In this document: positions 43,571 to 55,918 of the stretch, one piece after another | Layout of the letters: each line of letters begins with the position of its first letter | Numbering within the stretch: position 1 is the stretch's first letter | Source of the DNA: Marisa cornuarietis | Lineage: Eukaryota > Mollusca > Gastropoda > Architaenioglossa > Ampullariidae | Length of the DNA stretch: 64,000 nt | NCBI GenBank assembly: GCA_004794655.1 | Contig: SMMW01000033.1 | Span: 1,243,501-1,307,500, forward strand | Reading direction: 5' to 3' | Notes under the pieces: model-generated | The model's database searches: none | Seen by the model: the letters and a program-made list of their open reading frames with translations, nothing else | Told to the model about the DNA's origin: nothing | Translations under genes and position numbers: made by a program

Positions 43571-46500
43571 ACCTACATGCTAAGGCCTGGCTACAATTTT
43601 TCGAAAATATCAGTTTTGCTACACTTAGAATCCAATTAGCGTCACAGTGCACCCGGCCCTTGGGTTTTTGTTTTTGTTTTTGTTTTTTGTTTTTGTTTTT
43701 TTTTTTATCTCACACCAGTTCTCAATGAAGTCGAGGGAGAACGTAACAATCCCAGAAGTCTCAGCGGTTACCTTTGGCAAGCGCCATTTACGATGTCAGT
43801 AGAGCTGGCTACCACATGTCACAGCAAACTTCTGATGTCGTGAAGGACAACCTTGTCTTGAGCAATTAGGCTGATTTCCGCACAAATAATAATGATTAAT
43901 TTGACACCACAGGTAGATCCATTCTTTCCCCTTTCACAGATTCCTTTACGCAGAATCTATGTGACGTGCACAGTTAACGTTCCTGTTTCCGATGTAGCAG
44001 TTACACGCCCTAAGCACAGGGTTACATCTCGACATAGCAGTCGTAAATCTTTGTCTCCGCCGTCTCTGAGAACTGTTAGAACCTTGCTAAACTCCATCAA
44101 ATACGTCCTTCGCAAATAGACCCATTTGAATGATTTCAGCCTTCTAACACAGCGGGCTGTATTATTATTAATAATAATTGTTAAATTTACAAATTGCTTA
44201 TAAAACATTTTCCTGTGTGGAGGTGATCTCGGTAAGCTTTGCTCACATGATTACAAACGAACCGACAGCTGAACACCCAGCGAAACACAGCATACAGATT
44301 ACATAAGGAAAACAATGATAGTAATAGACAGTTTTCTTCAACACTTTAAGTGAAAAAGGGATAATGGCTGGTCCTGAAGCATACGAACGCTACTGTTTAT
44401 TTTACCACTTTAAAACACTAAGAGCAGGAAAGTAAAAACTTAAGAAGATTCATAGCAAAGCTTGGTATGTCCAAATCCAGACTGATGCCATCTTAAATCC
44501 ACAAGGAGGCTTACAAGGGGGGAACACTGACTCATGTGACACGGTACTTAAAGTCCGTGCATGCAAGAAAGTACTTGAAGCGTCTGCAATTTTGTTACCA
44601 GCATGTGGCAAAGTATGGCACCTAGCGCAATGTTCCCTCATAAAATAGTTTCTAGACTGTCTTGGACATAACAGGTAAGTGCCAGCCCCGTGAGATGTTG
44701 CAATGTTATCTGTGGTGCACGAGGTGCGCACAACATCTTCACTTACCACCATTTAAATCTCAAGAACACACCGAAGACCACAATAACAGCACTGCCTTTG
44801 GCATAGAGAATATTCCTTGCTGGCACAAAAGCGGGGTGACGATTGCTCAGCACTCCGTTTGGCGCATTGTTCCTGACAAGACACATCCTGCGCTCCGTGC
44901 TGGCGCCGTTTCCGCCAAGATGTAATCATTTCGCAGCGCTAAAAGTGTCCCGACATTTTTTAAATTATAGACAAGCAGCGGACAGAGGCATCCGTGTGCG
45001 CCAACCGATGTTAACAGTTTATGAAATGAAGCTGGAGAAAGACAACAGCCACCCTCTGCAGAAGAAACTCGTCAAATATATTCTTAAAGCGAAGTCGAAG
45101 TCCGATGTCTCGGGATATTTTCTGGAATTTGTCACGAAACGACAGGGGGGAAAAACATACTCCCAGACTGAGTCCGTCAAACCTTTCGCTGATTTATGAG
45201 AACTCGTCGCATTCCATTTTCAGTGAAGACTCGCTTAAGGGTGCACAATCGGCATAGCGGGTACTAGTATTCACGGTTAGCCCTCGCTGAAACTACATAT
45301 CAAGGCGGCCATACGTACTTATTCGCGCGCGCGCGCGCGCGCACGCACACACACACACATGCACGCACGAGAAAATTTGAATTTATGGAACTACCCGCTG
45401 GCTCATTTCAACGTGGCATGATAAGCAAATCAGAAAAATCGTAACCGCGACGTTTGTTTATATACGCAAATCAATATACTCATAAAATATTAACATTTAT
45501 GCTACCTTGAATCGTGTAAGATTCTAACAACACCGAAAGCATACATAAGTATTATAAAGCTACTCAAAAATAAATCAATAAGCATCCTGCGTCCTATAGC
45601 CAAATATTAATTAGAATGTGGGCCTTAAAAAGCTTCTTGCTAATATCAGCCAGCAACAGACAAGCAGAAAGATGAGGTATATTGAACGTGTGTTGGGAAA
45701 TAATCTTCTCTCCCAGGTCTCGGTACTTTAGTCGTAAGAATATAAAAGTGACAGAGATGGAAATCGACGGAGAGGCAGAGATCCAGAGTGAGAGACAGAG
45801 TCGTCCTTTCATGGAAATGTCAATGTGGAGACGAGGAAGTGGAGATAAGGCGTTGGAAGGGGGGGGGGACAAGGAAAGTGTTACTAAGCACGCCATGAAA
45901 ATTCACAATGCAGGACAAAATGATCTTGTCTTGGCCTCCGGGTAGTAGAGGACTTAACATATGGAACACATTTGTCCTTTGTTATTAAGTCTCTAATTCT
46001 TTCATCAGAAGCCACAATCATGATGATGAGTTTCCTTCCTTAGTGACCCTTGGGGATGTGGCCATAAGGCTTCCTCCCAGAGCCAATGGAGGTTGTCACC
46101 TTAACGTTCTGAATCCGTTTTGCCGCCGTTCATTGAGTTATAAATAAACGCAGTGGATGTGTGAACGCTGAGGTGTAAAGGCATGAAAAATGTAGTCTTT
46201 TGCTGGTATGCGGCGTCATCGTGTCCTCCCAATATTGTGTATAGAAAATAATTAAGGTGCATCGTGTGCATGCAAGCACACAAAGAAGAATTGTGAATCA
46301 AGAATATGTTGATCGTGGAAACAAACCATGGAGTGCTAACCAATAATTCGCATTCCTTGTGTTTCAGTATTATATAGGGGAAAGACAATTGCCTGGGTTT
46401 GAAGGCTCGACTGGGGGAACACGATCTCCACCGCTCATACTCCTATTGCACCCAGTCGCGGTTTTTTTTACGCGCACCACTGTTAAGCAGCTGTTTTTCC

Positions 46501-46895
46501 AATCATCGCCCCTCATCCACAGCAGATACATTTCACTGTATCACCAGTGCATCTTCCTAACAACTCAGCACGAATCGTGTAGAGAAACTGTTATCACATA
46601 TTGAAAGTGTGCAACGATAAAGCAGAGATCGCTTTGTTTAACAGTATTCTCGAAAAGACAAGAAGCGCTGTATCATTATAGATACTACTTAGTCCGCAGT
46701 GGCTATAGATCGCAGCGTTTTTACTAGAGCCACGCAGATGAGTATCCTGGGGAGGGAAGATTTTATGATGCATTTAGTGCCTGCACTCAACCACAAAGTC
46801 CTACGAGAATATAGTTTATGACACCCCCTTCGTGAACCGCTGTGAACCAGCATTGCGGTGTTCCTTGGAGAATCGACAAATAAGATTTCATTTGT

Positions 46896-47308
46896 GCAGC
46901 TGATGTAACCACAAATACATGTGACAATGTGCAGTTGATGTAACCACGAGTACATGCGACAATGTGCAGCTGATGTAACCACAAATACATGTGACAATGT
47001 GCAGTTGATGTAACCACGAGTACATGCGACAATGTGCAGCTGATGTAACCACGAGTACATGCGACAATGTGCAGCTGATGTAACCACGAATACATGCGAC
47101 AATGTGCAGCTGATGTAACCACGAGTACATGCGACAATGTGCAGCTGATGTAACCACGAATACATGCGACAATGTGCAGTTGATGTAACCACAAGTACAT
47201 GCGACAATGTGCAGCTGATGTAACCACAAGTACATGCGACAATGTGCAGTTGATGTAACCACAAGTACATGCGACAATGTGCAGCTGATGTAACCACAAG
47301 TACATGCG
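46896..47308. repeat. 35-bp minisatellite, about 11.8 copies
   Basis: Units read GTGCAGCTGATGTAACCACA then AGTACATGCGACAAT, with C/T, A/G and A/T variants (GCAGTTG or GCAGCTG; CGAGTAC, CAAATAC or CGAATAC). Because 35 is not a multiple of 3 and the unit has no stop in the minus frames, all three minus frames are open (up to 202 codons), giving a 35-residue cyclic peptide (LHQLHIVACTCGYINCTLSH and so on). No splice or start evidence makes this coding. Confidence 0.9.
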
Positions 47309-48305
47309 CTCATTTCAGGAAAGAGACGAGTACACCCCCGCATTGATTTTCTTCCTTGCTATGCTCCACAGCTTATAATAGCTTCTATATCAAAACAAAT
47401 ATTGTTTAACGCAGATGCTGTAATAGGAAATCGAAAACCCTTGCATGCTAGGAACTGCGGGAGGAAGGTTCACTGGCAGTTAAATATAATCCTCTTAATC
47501 CAAGTCCCACCGGTCCAGCCAGTCCTCTCCAAAAGTGACCACCGGTGCTCCTGAGACCAGATCTTTGCACCGCTCTGCAAGGAACCTTTCTGGCTACTCT
47601 TGTGGGATGAAACGAAATCTGCCATGAAATATTAATCATTCCATTACAAAGCAAAAGACCAGAGCTGTTATGTCTTATGGATGGAGCTTTTATCTAATGA
47701 AATGTGGCGTACTTGAAACCTTGCCGGGGAGCCTGCTGCCACTTATCCACTCTTCAGGTCACTCACATTCTTCTCTCGCAGAGATCTGTGCCACCTGCGT
47801 TACGCTTTTTTTTTTTCTTGCGGATTTTTGTTGTAGTAACAGGGAGTGAGTGAGCTAGCATGCGTGCGTGCGTGTGTGCTTGGGAAGGGACAAAGAGATA
47901 CATAAGGAAGCGAGACGCACAGACTCAAAAAACAGAACTGTGTGTTCATGATACAGGGATAGGTTTAAAATGGAATGAAAATGAACCGAACACATCGTCA
48001 ATCACCAGTACCCTCATTGTTAACCACCCCATTCCGCGATTGCAGGCGTCAGTTAACTTAGGTCAGCGACAAAACACATCATCACCGGTCCAATCAAGCG
48101 TAACACTTGGGTACCGAGGTGGGTAGCTTGTTGACACTGTAGTGGAAAAACAGCTCCACTAAGCATGCAAGGACGCCTTTGTATTCCCTACCAATTGACG
48201 TCAGGGCCTGTGCACCAACTCTTACCTAATCAAACCCGTCCACGAGTGATTCCCTGACCTATAAGAACATTAACATCACTACAGCAGCCAACGCTGATTT
48301 ACAGC

Positions 48306-48376
48306 ATGGCTTCCTTCATTTCCTTTGTCATCTTCTTCATTGCATCTTTTTCCAGTTGCGCTCAAACTGGACGACG
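48306..48376 (+). CDS. Candidate first coding exon with signal peptide, unknown secreted protein
   Basis: ATG with a purine-poor but acceptable context (ACAGCATGG) opens MASFISFVIFFIASFSSCAQ then TGR, an excellent signal peptide ending S-S-C-A, cut by a donor CGACG|GTAAGG in phase 2. The strand is opposite to the other genes. I could not find a convincing second exon in the remaining 15 kb, so the product is unknown; chance is a real alternative. Confidence 0.4.
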
Positions 48377-49095
48377 GTAAGGTCACAATATACAGGGTCT
48401 GGCGCAGTGCCAGACCACCACCACCACGCATGCGCACTCCAAGCTCACGTACGTCATAATGAGGAGGCGCTACTGAAATGAAGTGACGCCGCGTTACCAA
48501 ACCTTATCTCCATTCTTTCACGCGAGCAACTCGCGAGCGCCACAATTTCCGTAAACACCTTAAATACTTTACCCGACCTAATATTGAAGCCTTCGTACAC
48601 TGCCGCTTGGCATGTCGCGGGGATCAATGCTCTGTCCTTGAAGTCCACGCTGCAGTAATTGATAAACGATGACATTTGCGCCCCCTCTCCTAACTTTCTC
48701 AACACCCAACATCCAACACTTCATTTTCACCAAGGAAAAAAAAACTGTGCCCGCAGCTCGTTCTACAAGAGACGCTTTGATTCTGCTTCTAAAAAATAAT
48801 ATTGATCAACAGCTACCATGACAGTACAGTGGCAATTTATGGTGGGGCTGAACTATATATAGTTTTGATATAACTTTGCTAAGACCATACAATAAATGTA
48901 GATGACACATTTCTGATTTTTTTCTTTATTCTGTTCTTCTATTTAGCTTATTTATTTACATGAGATACATGTTCTGATGCAAGTTAATAATAACTTTCGT
49001 CATGTTCTTTGTCAGCACTTCTGTAAAGCCAGACTTATATGATGAATGGTGAAAGCTTTTGTTTAGACATCAAAGCATCCGAAATTCAACAGACC

Positions 49096-49363
49096 AGGGG
49101 CCAGTTGCACAACATGTTTCTAAACCTTAAAACTGTTCTAAAGAAGCAAAATCTCTTCTTTGCCATTTAGATGCATTGCACAAGAACATACAAAAAATTG
49201 TACTGACAGGACGGAAAGGCAGAATTAAACAACTTTATCTTACTTAAAGCAGTTTTAGTTTTAAAAATTCTAAAATTGTGGTGTGAACTTGAAGCTGATT
49301 ATCTAAAAATATTTAAGGCCTAAAAGTGTTTACAATTAGAAATGTGTTGTGCAACTGGCCCCT
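49096..49363. mobile_element. Non-autonomous TIR element, 268 bp
   Basis: Perfect 19-bp terminal inverted repeats, AGGGGCCAGTTGCACAACA at 49096-49114 and its complement at 49345-49363, are flanked by a GACC duplication (49092-49095 and 49364-49367). The interior is A/T-rich and has no coding capacity. This is a MITE; the superfamily is not assigned. Confidence 0.8.
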
Positions 49364-51117
49364 GACCTCTACACGACCATTAATCCGTGGGTCTACCCTT
49401 CGCTCTCTTGTGGACTTGCGATGTGCAGTAACAGCCACCATAAATGTGTGGCCTATAATTAGCGCAAGAATTTCACGATCTCTCGGTCTTCCAGACCGTA
49501 ATATCCACGAGCATCCCATACAACAAGGTCCGCTGGACCTTATTCATCACTCAGTTCGCGCTCCTTTTTAGGACTCACAAAGGAGAGAGCTCCGTATGAA
49601 AGGGGAGGAAACCCGACAATGACTGATAGACCTGGCAACTCGCAAGATCGCTCTAACAATGATTTATTGGTGTCACGAATGCTTACTAAACAACAGAAAA
49701 GAGCTAAAACGGTAACTATTTAAAAAATCACACGATCTGATTTTCTGAAACTTGAAAGATTCGAGAATCCAGTCTTTGAATAATAAAGAGTTGCACTAAG
49801 AATAGTAATTTATACAACCTGCAGTTTGAATCAACGAAGTTAATGTAGAAGTCAAAAACATTCATGGACAATCGAAGCAGGTTAATAGCAATATTAATAA
49901 AACTAACAAAAAACAAGACCCAGAAAGAAGAAGGGGAAAAATAAAGTAGGAACACTTACGCGCGTGCCAATCAAAACTAATAAATAGATAAATAAACGTC
50001 CTTGAACTTTTCTTCTTAATCTTTATTTCATCTGACACTCCTAAATCTTCTGGCAGAGAAACAGTAGTCGCAGCAAAAAGTTTTAATTTCTTATTTCTTA
50101 TTTGAATTATGAAATCTCTTTGCGGAGGATAACTGTGCTTGCTAAACTGCATAGACACACGCATGCACGCAAAGTAGACTATTTTACTCGTTCTAGTTTC
50201 TCGCCTTCTTTTCTATAAGTATCTCGGGAAAAAAAATTCATTTGAGTACAAATGCCACATCTTTCTATGACATTCTAACAATCAGTTCTTGAAGTTAGGA
50301 ACAAGTCCGACTGTGTGCCCTCCACACCCAGCTCATCTGATCGTAGTTCAGTTTTAAGCCTGAAATTGCGGGCTTCACGTCCGTTGAATGCCATCCAACA
50401 GGCGGGTGCCTACTGTATGCTCCATTTGAGTTTACGGGCCCTGACTGATGAGCTTCTTCTGATGAGGAGCCTGGCCTCGGTACAAGGCAGCAACAGCTTA
50501 GTGCCTTCATCTCAACACGGCTGTACTCACATTGTTCGAAGTCTTTCCTTCACTATAAGCATAATGTCAAACGCAGTTCCCCAAGAATGCTAAGTTTATT
50601 GCAGAATGTCATTTTTTTCTGTTACCTCGCCACTTCAAAGTGTGCATCTCTTAGCAGTCAGGAGACTTCTACCTCCACGCTCCGGTCATACCTTTGTTGA
50701 GACCGAAGAAAAGTCTTGTGTTTGCGTCAATAGGGAACCCAGAGATCGTCAGGACTGGAAGAAGTCGACAGGTTCAACTTATTGCAGCCGACAGAGAGAC
50801 AATAATGATGATGCAGCACACATATATTTAAACACATCTTCGTGCAACAGACAAGTACTATTAGTAACCGTCGTTCTGCAAGCACCGGGATGTTGCATTT
50901 TGCTGTCTGTAGGTCTTGGCTCATGTATAATGCAAAACCTGAACAGTTGTGGTGATTTGTGTTTGTGGGGTAGTCATGGTTTATGCCGTGAAAATGTTTA
51001 TGTCAAGACAGTATAACGTGGCTTAGGAAATGATTACGTTTTGTGTGGTATACGTTCATTCCTCTCTTTTGTTTTATTTTGAAAAGTTTAAACTTGATAG
51101 GCCCAAAATTATTTATC

Positions 51118-51395
51118 AGGATAAATATGGAAATTATGTTCTTATAAATGAAAATGCATTTATGAAGTGAGATATAGATATTTCTAGAAATATAAATATA
51201 TTTATAAGGATAGATCCTGACAGGATGCTTTTAAGAATAAAAATGTATTTAAAGGTATAAATATAGACAAGATGTTTTAAAGAATGTTTCATTGGGCTCG
51301 ATACGGACAGAATATTCGTAAAAATAAAAAAAATATTTATATGGCTAGATATGGACATGACGTTCTTTAAAATAAAAAATGGCTTACGATGTTCT
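51118..51395. repeat. A/T-rich degenerate tandem repeat (about 46-50 bp unit)
   Basis: Five to six diverged units with GGATAGATATGGACAGGATG and TTTTAAAAATAAAAATATAT words. The Ile/Phe-rich minus frame over it is a repeat artefact. Confidence 0.55.
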
Positions 51396-53013
51396 GCTGA
51401 TAAAACGATATTATACATAAGTTTGTTCTTATTTCTATCAAGCGGTCATTTCATTTAATGTTATGCATCTTGTTGAGTATGTCACAACATTATTTGGTAA
51501 ACTGTGCGAGGAAAGAATGTTTATTATGTTATGAAGATATCGAAAGGAACTTTTATGGGATCATATTTCAAAGACGTAAAGAAACATAAATCAAATTTCG
51601 TAGAAGGCTGCAAAGTGATAAAAGTAGGTATTTCCTGAGAGAGTTCACCAAGCATGAAAATAATGCACTTCAAATCTGTTTCTCTTTTAACAAAGTTGCA
51701 ATAGTCCAGGAACAGTTATAAACTGTATTAGAGGCAAGCACTTCAACGTACGAGTGAGAAACTGTGAGAGACTATTTACACTTGAATGTAAGTAAATCAC
51801 GAGCTTATGCGTGTTTGCAGGTCTGCAGGCTGGAATTTTAAAAATTTAGTTCTGTTTCTGTATTAAAAAAGCTTTAAGATACTGCGTCCCTTTTCTAAAT
51901 AACACTGTAAAAGCAGAACTCGCACAAGCTTACAGTGACGACAACGAAATCTTTATGCAGATGAAGACTATCCTTACCGGTCTCTTCGGGTCTCTTATTC
52001 AAGCCAAGTTTGTTTTTCTCTCCTATGCGCGTTCCACGAATCCACATCCGCCCTCCACCATCGTGTGCATGTTCACATGCCACGTGCCGCAATATCTGTA
52101 GGATGCTTAGGTAAACTTAGACCCCCGTTTCAGGGTAGCAGACACGACAAAGGTCTACCTCTTCTGCCGCGAGGTCAGGTACCGCCAGAGACTAGAATAT
52201 GTGAGCGACCATAATATGGTTGGCCAATCAGAGCGCACGACCAACTTCTATGAAGCTATAATATGATTTTTTTTAAATTTGTAGAACGTTTTCCTCCCCC
52301 ACCGTACCCATTCATTCTCTTATCTTCCTCATTCTGTGCCGATAGTGCCATCACACAGCCACTACACGCAAGAAGCGAGCGCGTCATCCACGGTCACGTG
52401 ACAACAGCTGTCATTCATTACTACTAATGCGGAGGATGCGTAAGTGGTGGTGGTTAGTGGGGGTGGGGATGTATGCAGGAGTGGGTGGGGGAAGGATCCC
52501 TATGTGCTTTTCGTGAATGAACGCCGATAAGAGAGCACACTACGCTAGGTCAGACGAGAAAGGGTGGAATGCATCGGGGTGCAAGGATATGGTCGCATGA
52601 GGAATGCACGTGCTTGCTGCAGAGGGGCACGCTCGACTTACAGGCACCAGAGACTCACATGCTGTCAGAATGACCACAGGGGTAATCAGATGTCACAAAA
52701 TAACAGCAAAAATCAACAACAGCAACAAAACGAAAGTCGTCTTCCCCCAGAAGTAGCAGCGGCTAATAAAGACGTTAAGCAGCGAAGTCGCCACGCGTAG
52801 AAGATTCATTTTGGGTTTTGTAAGTTCGACCCAATCTCGACTTCTCTTGACACGGAAATCGAAATTTTCGGAAGGCCCAGCAATCAAGGGTGCGGCTAAC
52901 GAGACAGTTCTCGAAGTGAAGTGTCACCTGGGCTTTTTTTGTTGTTGTTGCTGCTGGGACACACACACAGTTCACTCGATGCTGCTAGTTTTCGAGATGT
53001 GTCGGTAAATTTG

Positions 53014-53014
<1 letters not shown>

Positions 53015-53101
<87 letters not shown>
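53015..53101. repeat. (GT)n microsatellite
   Basis: About 42 GT units. Confidence 0.95.
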
Positions 53102-53104
<3 letters not shown>

Positions 53105-53486
53105 TCGATTGCGCGTTGCTTTATGTTTCTTTATCATGCAATGTCATCATCAGTCTCCATCTCATAGTCTCTCTCCCCTCCCGTTATCTCTCTCACACAA
53201 ACACACACACGCAACAATACGCATACACGCGTTCAAACCCTATACCAGATAAGGGAGTAGGTGGGGGGAGGGGTGAAAAGCTGCAGTAAGCGAGACAGAA
53301 AGGCATGACCGCTATAAGCGGGTCAGAAGGGTATGGGTGTTATAAGGGGGTCAGAAGGGCATGAGTGTTTCAAGATTAACTGTCGAAAAAAAACACGAGC
53401 CTCGCCAGTCAGCCAGTCAGAACCACGAGAAAAATACTCCACGTCAAAAGCAGTCAGTCGGCGAGGCGTTCACTGCCCGAAACAAG

Positions 53487-53560
53487 ATGGAATCGGCGAC
53501 CAAGGCGGCTATCCAGCGACTCAACCAATTTTCAGGACGATTACCAAAAGGAAGGGCCAG
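53487..53560 (+). CDS. Weak candidate first coding exon, unknown protein
   Basis: ATG in a good context (ACAAGATGG) opens MESATKAAIQRLNQFSGRLP then KGRA, followed by GGCCAG|GTGAAAG as a donor in phase 2. It has the look of a cytoplasmic N-terminal helix. I do not recognise it, and no second exon was identified. Confidence 0.2.
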
Positions 53561-55878
53561 GTGAAAGCTCTACATAGATTACGGTGAGCAGCCGTCTTTT
53601 CCCTCATCACTCTTGTACTTTGAACTCCATTTCCTGCTGAATTCCCTCCCCTTCCACTATGCTCATCCTCCTACCCATTAACCCCTCATTAACCTTTCCT
53701 GTCTTCATTTAAAAAATTAGTCTTCTCGTCGTTTTGGGTGAGCTAACGATATTTTGTAGGGAAAAACTACTTAAAGTTTCAATAGGGAAGACTCGTCTTC
53801 ATGACAAACAGTCTGATCAAAACGAAGATCTCAAAGAGAGAACATTCTTGTAATGTAACACTCTTGGGATTTCCAGCATATTTAGTCTGTTTGTTTCCAG
53901 AAGTATTTTTACCTTCTGCTGTCACAATTAAACCTTTTTGCCTCGGGTGTACGGTTACCCTTAAAAGCAAGTGTCATTCATCCGTACGACTTTGTTTGTA
54001 CGAACAATGCCAATAAAAACTCTCAGGTACAGGGATGAGGCCAAAATGGCAGGCATGCACAAATACACATTTGCCGCTGGCTCCTCCTACATTACGCGCA
54101 GACAGAAGAAAGATAATTATGTTTAAAAAGTTTGATTAAACTTTTTCGTTCTTATTTCTCCCCAATGACAATATTTCGTTTGGCTTTGCTGTCAAAGTTA
54201 TGGCACTAAAATTGAATCGTCAAGAACGAATTCTTTATTCTTAGAAAAACTCATTCTCACTTCTCTTACTCTTACTTTCAAGTTTAAAAAAATGTTTGTT
54301 ACATTATTACTTTGGAACTGTTCTGATGTCAGCAGAACTGTATATCACCTACCTGCGCGCTGCCATGAATCATAGACACCTACCAAAAACGACTGCAGGG
54401 AAAGAGAAAAAGAATTATGACGAATGACCTTTAAGTGGCAAGAAAAATAAAAATAATGATGTTGATTATTAAAATACTTGAAGTATTTTCAAAGTGTCAT
54501 AAAAACGAAGCCAAATATCGTAGTATTTATTTTAAATTCCGTTTGAATGCTTCAAATAATATTCATTTTAAACATTCCAAGATTTCAGCAGAAAAAACTC
54601 CTGAAAGATCTCTGACGAGAAAGTTATCACTGCAAACGAGTAACTGTAAGAAATGCATCTTTCATGCAGGGACTAATGTAAATGTAACCAAACACAGAGG
54701 ATGAAGAATATGTTACAGACAAAAGATGAATGCTGACGGGCCAGATAGCGCCTTCCTTTACAATCGCGCTAGACAAAATATTACTTCGGTGAGACAACAT
54801 CCTGATAGGGCTACCCTGTTTTGAGACACCACTTACTGCGGGTACGGTGGAGGGTAAGTGTGACGCTCTACCTGCCGATGATGAAAAGCAGTAACGCCTT
54901 TCGCTGCCGAGAAGGAATGCCGCAAGCCCTTGGGCCAGCCAGGCTGAAGGGGAGACGTGGGCAGGTGGCGCCAATCAAGTCTGGCAGAGCTCACAGATAG
55001 CGAAAACAAACATCCTGGGCTTGAAAAAGATGCGGCACATCTCCAGCATTTTTTACAGTATACATGCGTTCCAGATCCACGGGGGATTCACGTGTAACAG
55101 GGTTATCCCCTGTCAACTCACAATACTAATGACAGTACTGAGATCTAGCCTCGTAAGCTCATTATGTATGGTGGGTCAACACCGTACAGAGACGAAGGCC
55201 AGTCGCTTTACGCGATTCAGGCAGCGGGTCGGTACAAGGCGGAACTGACGTCAGTCCAGTCGCCGCGCGCTGCTATCTAAGGGTTATAATACATACCACG
55301 TGACTGCACTAAACTTGTGGATTAAATGTTTTAAGGGGTACCTTACAGACGCCAAGCATCTATGTTTTCTAGGTGGAAGGACACATGGCCTACTGGTCGT
55401 GGACAGCATGCACATGGTTTAACGTGCCTAACATATCAAATGGAGGCTAGAACTCAACCCTTTCCACCCTTTGCGTCTGCTGCTGGGTGGACAAGAAGAG
55501 ATTTTTTTTTACTTGCTTTCATGATGAAGTGAAGCTCAAATCCTTTGTTCCATAGACATCATCGTGGAGCTTCCTTCTACGTTAAGTAAATCTTAAGACC
55601 ATTACACCAACAGGCAAACATACCGATTAAGTTAAAATTTAAAAAGTAATGAAATAACTAATTTAATTTAATTAAGTAATTGAATAAAGCACATTAAGAC
55701 GAGGGAATAAAACTGGTACTGCTAGCACAACCCTTAGACTCTTCATGTGAGTTGTTCACCAATGGTCATGCATGATTTATTATCTATAACACACGTGCGG
55801 AGCATCGAAATTCCCTGTGATCACGTGCAATTTTTAAGAGAAGTCTACACTGTATTAACAGAGAGAAAAAAACGCATA

Positions 55879-55879
55879 A

Positions 55880-55917
<38 letters not shown>

Positions 55918-55918
55918 G
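55879..55918. repeat. (CT)n(CA)n microsatellite
   Basis: CT then CA tract; a further broken CA/CG tract lies at 56040-56108. Confidence 0.9.

Larger units (their letters stand above)
41653..46890. other. Region upstream of ligand B, no supported gene
   Basis: About 5 kb holding short tandem repeats, a (GTTTTT)n/poly-T stretch at 43669-43708, a GC/CA alternating tract at 45325-45358 and a possible SINE. Open frames at 42631-43169 (minus) and 44662-45199 (plus) lack flanking splice signals or known motifs that I can defend. Confidence 0.45.

Noticed and set aside
44662..45199. Plus frames ending in a Lys-rich segment
   Set aside because: There is no splice context or known domain; 118 codons can arise by chance in 64 kb.
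46689..47343. Overlapping minus-strand frames of 202, 172 and 151 codons
   Set aside because: They are the three frames of a 35-bp tandem repeat; there is no splice or start evidence.
48530..48640. Possible minus-strand exon reading SVDFKDRALIPATCQAAVYE
   Set aside because: It has an acceptable acceptor and a GTAAAG donor, but no partner exon or recognised domain, so it was not listed.
54720..54980. Minus frame with a Ser/Ala-rich stretch that resembled a retroelement tail
   Set aside because: I could not match it to any family, and there are no long terminal repeats or copies elsewhere in the window.
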